Shown piece after piece: positions 58,101-64,000 of a stretch of 64,000 nt of DNA (its first letter is position 1; every line of letters starts with the position of its first letter). The translations under genes were made by a program, and so were the position numbers. The notes below the pieces were generated by a model. It was given only the letters and a program-made list of their open reading frames with translations, had not been told where the DNA came from and searched no databases. Source of the stretch: Pochonia chlamydosporia 170 (taxonomy: Eukaryota > Ascomycota > Sordariomycetes > Hypocreales > Clavicipitaceae); assembly GCF_001653235.2 (NCBI RefSeq), contig NC_035791.1, forward strand, positions 1,922,001 through 1,986,000, written 5' to 3'.

Positions 58101-61100
58101 CTTGGCCCACCACCCAAAGAAATCCAGCCTGTTTTCCGCCCTGAGAGATCTGAACTCCATCAACTTCATGCTGAATTCTCAAACATCTTGAAAACAGTCA
58201 CCGGCTCGGGGATGTCCAGTATCATGAAGGGTCTCAAGTCAGATTCCGATGATGGTGTCAAGAGTGGTCTACAATTAGTTCGTGAAAACATTTCTCGGTT
58301 GGTAGATCGTCTTTCCTCCCGGTTTGAGGCCTACCAGGACATGGGACGGCCAACCATTAGTATACTTCGCTGTGTCTTGGTTGGCCTCTCACTTTGTGAA
58401 GCGTCGAAGGCTGCGATTTTAGAACCTGCCACCTTCCAACTTGCAGAAACCACACCTTTCTTCGGCTCGAGAACCCAAAATACTTCGCCCGGCCGCGGAG
58501 AGACAAAATCCTTTGAATTCCTAGGCTTGATGAACGCAACTGTGGCAGTCCATGGTCTTCAAAGCCTCTCCTCCGGGCATCGCGAGGCTGTATTCGAATG
58601 TTTCCACAGCTTTTATGACGATTGGAACAAGAAGTTGGATGCTGACAGAAAAGCGGAGGCAGCTCGAACTAGCTTGTATCGCTTCCGAGGCACGCTCGAG
58701 GATGAAGAGGAGTTTGACGCCATGGAGTTCAACGAGCTATTCCCAACTTTTGACGATGACGATTCCTCTGTTCGAAAAGATATTAAGCCAGACCAAGTCC
58801 GTGACACATCATTAAAGGTCGCAGAGGCCCATCGCAAGATCTTCTTCGAGCGACAGAATCCCCTTGATGCGCTCCGAGAGTCTTGCATGGCGGCCGGTCA
58901 GCGCATCGTCAATGAGCTACATGATAATGCCAACATTGACCGCACCATCAACTCGAAGATGTTGGCAAGCACGCTTCTTCTCTTGGGTGAGAAAACGGAA
59001 GAGCTACAAACATCAACTTCTACCAAAGGCTACAATTTCTACACCGACGCCAACTTGGCAGAAGCACGACAGTTAGTTTCCGTGGCTCAGCGCATCAAAG
59101 CCCGATTCCGTGAACTGCAGCTAGTAGACGAGATTGGTCATATGCAACCTTTGGCAGATGTGATTCAATCTTGTGACAAACTATTGGAACAAGTTCATGG
59201 AGAGCCATTGGCCAAACTCTTACCAAAGGTTGAACAGCTGCACGCCCATGTGTACGAATGGCAGTTTGGTGGATGGGCCAGCAAGACTTACGCAGTGCTG
59301 TCTCTCCACAACTTGCTTACTGACACTGTCATTCGTTGGCGACGTCTTGAGCTTTCAACATGGGCAAACCTCTTCGATATGGAACAAAAGAAGTGTCAGG
59401 ATGACGCTTACTCTTGGTGGTTTGTTGCGTATCAAGTCGTCGTCGCGGTGCCTCTCACCATGGTGGATTCGCGATCACAAATGCGAGACTATGCCAAGTC
59501 GCTGATTGAGAATCTAGAATTGTACTTCTCAAGTTCAATTGTTGGCCAGTTCAAAACTCGTGTAGCGCTGCTTCGCCAATTATTAAGCCATCTCAACATG
59601 TTGGCACAAGACTATCCTGCCTTGGATGTCATATGTGTGGCTGTTGACAACTTTGTGCAGTACTACACGCGGTATGAGAAGACGGCCGATGAAGCTATTC
59701 AGAAAGGAAGAACGCCGATCGATAAGACAATGAAAGACGTGCTGCTCATGGCAAGCTGGAAAGACACCAACATCAATGCTCTGCGGGAGAGCGCTCGCAA
59801 ATCTCACCAAAAGCTCTTCAGACTCATTCGAAAGTTCCGAGCAGTTTTGGGTCAAGAAATGAGAATGTTCCTAGCACAGGGACTTCCGGATGAGAACGTC
59901 ACCGGCGGAACAGCCAACGAATCGAAACCTATCCCATCGGAGTTGCCAGTTGTTCAGGTTGATCACTTGAATGCGGCGCTGCCTGGGTGGCTTCCCAATC
60001 ATAGGAGGCTTGCCAATTTGTGGAAGACCATCTCGGTAATGAGGAGAATCACATACAGCCCTGAAATGTCAAGCAATGTGTCAAGTTTGATTTTGGATTT
60101 CGTCATGGAGCTCAATGCTTCCATGGTTGAACTGCGCAAAGAGACGCCGTCAGTTCTCAATGACGAAAATAAGGATCAAATCAAGCATCTCAAGACAAGA
60201 AAGCGAAAGCTCTTCGCAGATACATTGCGGGATCTCCGAACTATGGGGTTACAGCACAATTTGTCACAGGATAAGTTGGCGGAGCAACATTCACTTGCTG
60301 TTATCCTATCGTCGCTCGCAACGGTGACGTCCTCCGAAAATGTTGTAGCAAAGCAAGCTGAGTACTACTTGTACAAAACACTGGATCTTGCACCAAAGGC
60401 CAGGGAAGCTGCTCGCGAACATTCCGAGGATCTCACCGGTGCCGAGGTAGCTAGAAGCATAGGATTCGTCGAAGGCTTGGTCAACTTCAACCTCGGCCAA
60501 CGTCAGAGCCTCGGAGCTGTTACACAATCCCAAGAAAGTTTGCAAAGAGCAGTCAAGGAGTTCAAGAATCTCGGGGACACTTCAAAGAATGACCTATTGG
60601 TTCAGCAAACACGGGACTGCAACTGGGCACAATCGCTTCAGTGGCTCGGCCATGGAGTGGAATTTGCGGCTCGCCTTGTTGAAATTCATGGGAAGATTGG
60701 CAAGGTTGACAACATTCCTGTTGTCCAGGAATTACGGCAGTGGGCAGCCCGCATAGCAACAAGGTCTGTTGCCGCCAAAGATCTTGTGCAATTGCCCGCC
60801 GGAATCAGCTCAGTGTCCCGCGACAAGATGAGAGACGAGGTGTTGGCGGACTTGGAGGAGATTGAGCAGCAAGTCAGTCACTTATCTGAGGCTCGTGCAG
60901 ACTTGGCATTCATCCTTTCCCATCTCAAGGCTTGGACCCGAATTGAACCTACGAACATGGGGAAGATACTTCAAGACAAGAGACTTGATTCAATCGCCGA
61001 TACTGTTTCTAGCCTGGCTGACACGGTACTGGTCGCTATCGAGAGTGCCAAAAAGAAGGGCGTCGCCGTTCCAAGAGATCAAGGTGAGCTAGGTTGGCTA

Positions 61101-62628
61101 ACGAAACACAATGAATCATTCTTCGCCATGATAAGCCAGTTGCGAATGGATAACGTGGAGAGGACTGTTCGTTCCTGCATTCGCACGATACAGCAGGTTC
61201 AACTGAACAACGTGCAAACGAGTGCCGCTGTCATGTGCATAGTCAACCTCGCATCTCCTGTGCTTGACCAATTCCTGACCCTGTGTTCACGATCTATTGA
61301 TCAGGGACTGGAGATGCACCATGCATCAGCACACATGGCGTACAATTTGACCAAGGCATTTATACAGATTGCTTCTCAAGGCTTCTGTACTCCTCAGGAA
61401 AAGTCGGAGGAATCATCAGGCAGTGATGGGCAGCTAGAGGCTGGCACTGGCCTGGGTGATGGCGAGGGTGCGGACGACATTAGCAAAGACATCCAGCCTG
61501 ATGAGGACCTTACGGAGCTAGCCCAAGAGGCCAATAAAGATAAGAATGAAGAAATTCAGGATGAAAAGGACGCTGTGGACATGGCAGACGAAGAGTTGGA
61601 GGGGGAAATGGGTAGCGTTGCAGGGGAAGATGAGGATGATGAAGGCTCTCAGAAAGGTGATGAGGAAGAGGAAGAGGAGAAGGACATGGATGAAGAGGCG
61701 GGTGACGTTGACGATCTTGATCCTACGGCTGTTGATGAGAAGATGTGGGATGGGAATGATGATGAGAAGGCCGACAAGGACCAACAAGGAAACGAGGCCA
61801 AGGGTCAAACCCAGGAGGACGAGCAGATGGCAGCAGAAGAGGATACAAAGCAGAAAGATGCTGAGCAAGAGCCTGAAGCCAGTGAGGAGAAAGAACAGCA
61901 ACAAGGGGAAGAGGAAGAAGCCGAGGAGGAAGGACAAGCTCAAGAAGAGTTGAACCGACAAGACCAAAATGTTCAAGAGAACGACGCACTTGAACTTCCC
62001 GAAGACATGGAACTGGATTTCGATGACAAGGAAGAAGCCTCTGATGAGGATGACTTGGATGACCTGTCCGATCCGGAGGGCGAAGCCGATGAAGCTGAAG
62101 AACAACCAGCAGGCAAGGATGACGCTGACGAAGATATGGAAGATGAGGCAGGACAGCAGTTGAAAGAAGAAGCTGGAGAAGGTGAAGAAAACATTAGTGA
62201 AGACGAGATTGACGAAGAAGAAGTGCCTGCTGGGATGGATGAAGTGAAAGAGGAAGTAGAATCTGACGTGGAGGAGGAAGCGGACGGCGAACATAAGGAA
62301 GAGCCGACTGAAGATGTGACGCAGCCTCCACAGGATAATGCTAACGCCGACACCGACAATGCCGCTCCTAGTGACGTCAAGAGCTCTGGGATGGATCAAA
62401 ATCAACAGTCAATGGACGTTGACGACAAGTTCCAAGCCCAAGCGGCACAGCAAGAGCAAGGGGAAATGGGAGATGGAGCGGCTGATCAGGATACCAGTGC
62501 AGGTAACCAAGGCGCTACATCGCGGTCAAACGAAACGGTGGACAAGAGTCAACAGGAGGATGACGCCGAAGAATCCACAAGAAGTGATCCGTTCCGAAAA
62601 TTAGGCGACGCTCTTGAAAAGTGGCATC
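49170..62628 (+). CDS. mdn1: Midasin (Mdn1/Rea1), dynein-like AAA+ ATPase of 60S ribosome assembly (3' end missing)
   Basis: Nuclear mechano-ATPase that removes assembly factors (Ytm1, Rsa4) from pre-60S particles (family knowledge). A single uninterrupted frame of 13,459 nt codes 4486 residues up to the assembly gap; yeast Mdn1 has 4910. Six Walker A motifs mark the ring: GMAGVGKTS from residue 309, GETGIGKTT 642, GPTSAGKTS 1091, GETGCGKTT 1383, GSPGVGKTT 1763 and the variant SSPSGYGKSS about 2073. A long helical linker occupies about 2450-4070. An Asp/Glu-rich segment spans about 4090-4440, and the sequence stops at DALEKWH just before the gap. The C-terminal VWA/MIDAS domain that binds Rsa4 and Ytm1 is therefore absent. 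ATG 49170 (or 49176) precedes MIDVSRQ; an in-frame ATG at 49104 would add 22 residues. No introns were detected. Confidence 0.96.
56786..58147 (+). repeat. Segment of mdn1 repeated after the gap (first copy)
   Basis: 1362 bp inside the midasin linker region (residues about 2540-2993) recur at 62639-64000 with no difference in the lines I compared. The offset is 5853 bp, a multiple of three. Confidence 0.95.
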
Positions 62629-62638
62629 NNNNNNNNNN
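62629..62638. other. Assembly gap of 10 N
   Basis: Ten ambiguous bases interrupt the midasin frame right after the acidic domain. The true gap size is unknown. Confidence 1.
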
Positions 62639-64000
62639 CGATCAGGAGTTTGATGAAGCATACTTCCAAGCTCATCTCGGCCTGGGTACCAGAAAACTGC
62701 AGGAATTTGTCAAAATCATGCCAGACGAAAGCGATAACGCTTTTGTATCACTGGTTCTTAGCCAATTGGACAGCGATTTCAATAGTGGCTTTCAGCTGTC
62801 CACTGGATTGAGTATGGAAGTCTTATGGAACACTTTCAGATCCATCCCAATTGCCACAAAGGCTGTATTCGACCGATCAAATGAGCTCGATCAACTAGCC
62901 ACCAGATTTGATGCCCTCCGATGGAAAGCATCCGCTTCCATTTCCGACTTGGTCACAGCTCAGCAAACTCTGGTCAAAGCTTACAAGATTGTCAGGGATG
63001 GCTCGATTCCAACTGAACAATTGGTGAACGATCTCACTGTGGCAATTGAGGATCTCGAAACTCGGATCGGACATGAATCGCAGGAGACAACGCCGTTCTT
63101 TGCGACTGACTTTGAGCATCTGCGACAATTGTCCATGCTTCGATCTTTGTCCAGTGGTTCACAGGCTCCAGAGCTGGACAACCAATTAGTCATTTTGTCA
63201 AACGTCCATACCAAGGCTCATATGACACTTGCTAGTGCTTCCAATACCGCGTTCAATCTCCAGTCCTTGTCATGCATGACGCACCAGAACATCTTCACTT
63301 GGGATGGCAAATTGACTACCTCACTCTGGGAGAAGCTTCATAGTCTGAAGAATGTCAACCTGAACTCCTTAGCTCTTCTGGAGACGGAACTCCCAGTCAT
63401 TGGACAACAGTTTGCCAGTTTAACCCCAGAAGTCTCGACCGATCCCCTTGATAAGCTCAATGAGTTGCTTTGGACACTGATTCTGGATGCTTTTGGTGCC
63501 CACAACTCGAAATTGAAGGAAACCCTAGTGGCTATGTACTCCTTGGCCGAAGCCAACATTAACTCAATATCTTCGCTTGCTCTGGGTGAGCTCAATGCTG
63601 GCGCCCTTTTTGATGGCCTGCTTCAAACAATCGACATGGTCCACCTGCAACAGGCTACGGCGGATCATTTCCTTCCCTCTATTGTGGGAATTGTTGCCTC
63701 AAGGGCCATGCCAGATCAAACTGCACACTTCTCAGCCCTTGCTTGGCTTCAGTTCAGTATTGGATTGGTCAAACTCTACGTTCCTGATCGAGTATTTGAC
63801 CCTCAGCTTCAACCCAAAGTGGAACTCCAGTTCTTTGAACATCTCGCAACGTCTTTGCAAGGAAAGCTGGCCGCTTTGAAGGCTTTCCAAACTGGCTTCA
63901 CAGGACAAGATACCAGTGCTAGGATTGATCTAATCCAGCTCCAACTGGATAGCCTTGGCCCACCACCCAAAGAAATCCAGCCTGTTTTCCGCCCTGAGAG
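62639..64000 (+). pseudogene. Second copy of an internal mdn1 segment, misassembled or duplicated
   Basis: It starts immediately after the N run and repeats 56786-58147 to the last base of the window. With the 10-N spacing, it stays in the midasin reading frame. Midasin homologs have a VWA domain at this point, not a return to the linker. The simplest reading is a scaffolding error from an overlapping or alternative contig. A real intragenic duplication is less likely but not excluded by the sequence. Confidence 0.85.

Noticed and set aside
61518..62405. 295-codon hydrophobic minus-strand frame
   Set aside because: Antisense shadow of the acidic domain of midasin, same codon effect.

Overview
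The window is nuclear DNA of a filamentous ascomycete. It is gene-dense, the introns are mostly 50-100 nt with GT..CTAAC/CTGAC..AG signals, and the proteins are clearly Pezizomycotina-type. Sordariomycetes, probably Hypocreales, is my inference from protein style, not a proven placement. I recognise eighteen protein-coding genes, nearly all conserved housekeeping or regulatory genes. I see no virus, intact transposon, CRISPR array, biosynthetic cluster or convincing tRNA/rRNA gene.

Layout. 1-6729: the 3' part of a Hos4-like ankyrin protein, cut by the window start, then the DRG-family GTPase Rbg1. 6730-14573: a 7.8-kb stretch without a credible gene, leading into a CENP-B/Tc5-type DNA-binding protein (14574-16393). 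17636-28068: a PXA-domain membrane protein (-), Mss51 (-), the splicing factor Rse1/SF3b130 (+) and a zinc-binding LysM protein (-). 28865-32376: an NSRP1-like splicing regulator (+), Tim13 (-) and a VIP36-type cargo lectin (+). 32377-35521: a 3.1-kb leader region upstream of the PKA catalytic subunit (35522-37322). 38170-48869: a CorA-like channel protein, an LMBR1 protein (-), Hat1, pyrroline-5-carboxylate reductase (-), Ctk3 and mitochondrial bL12 (-). 49170-62628: the very large intronless midasin (Mdn1/Rea1) gene, broken by a 10-N gap. After the gap, 62639-64000 repeats 56786-58147 from inside the same gene.

The genes form no single pathway. Loose themes are chromatin and transcription (Hos4, Hat1, Ctk3, CENP-B-like protein), splicing (Rse1, NSRP1-like), mitochondrial biogenesis (Mss51, Tim13, bL12m), ribosome production and translation (Mdn1, Rbg1), and membrane traffic (PXA protein, VIP36). 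Several head-to-head pairs share short promoters: Mss51/Rse1, Tim13/VIP36, P5CR/Ctk3 and bL12m/Mdn1.

I did not find a convincing undescribed multi-gene system. The observations most worth following are the in-frame internal repeat after the gap in midasin, the long gene-free leader and overlapping upstream ORF of the CENP-B-like gene, a 1-kb hairpin-bearing intron in the PXA gene, an intron in rbg1 bracketed by a 12-bp inverted repeat, and the combined zinc-binding/LysM/UBA-like protein. All splice junctions were inferred by eye from GT/AG signals, reading frame and remembered family conservation; none is backed by transcript data.
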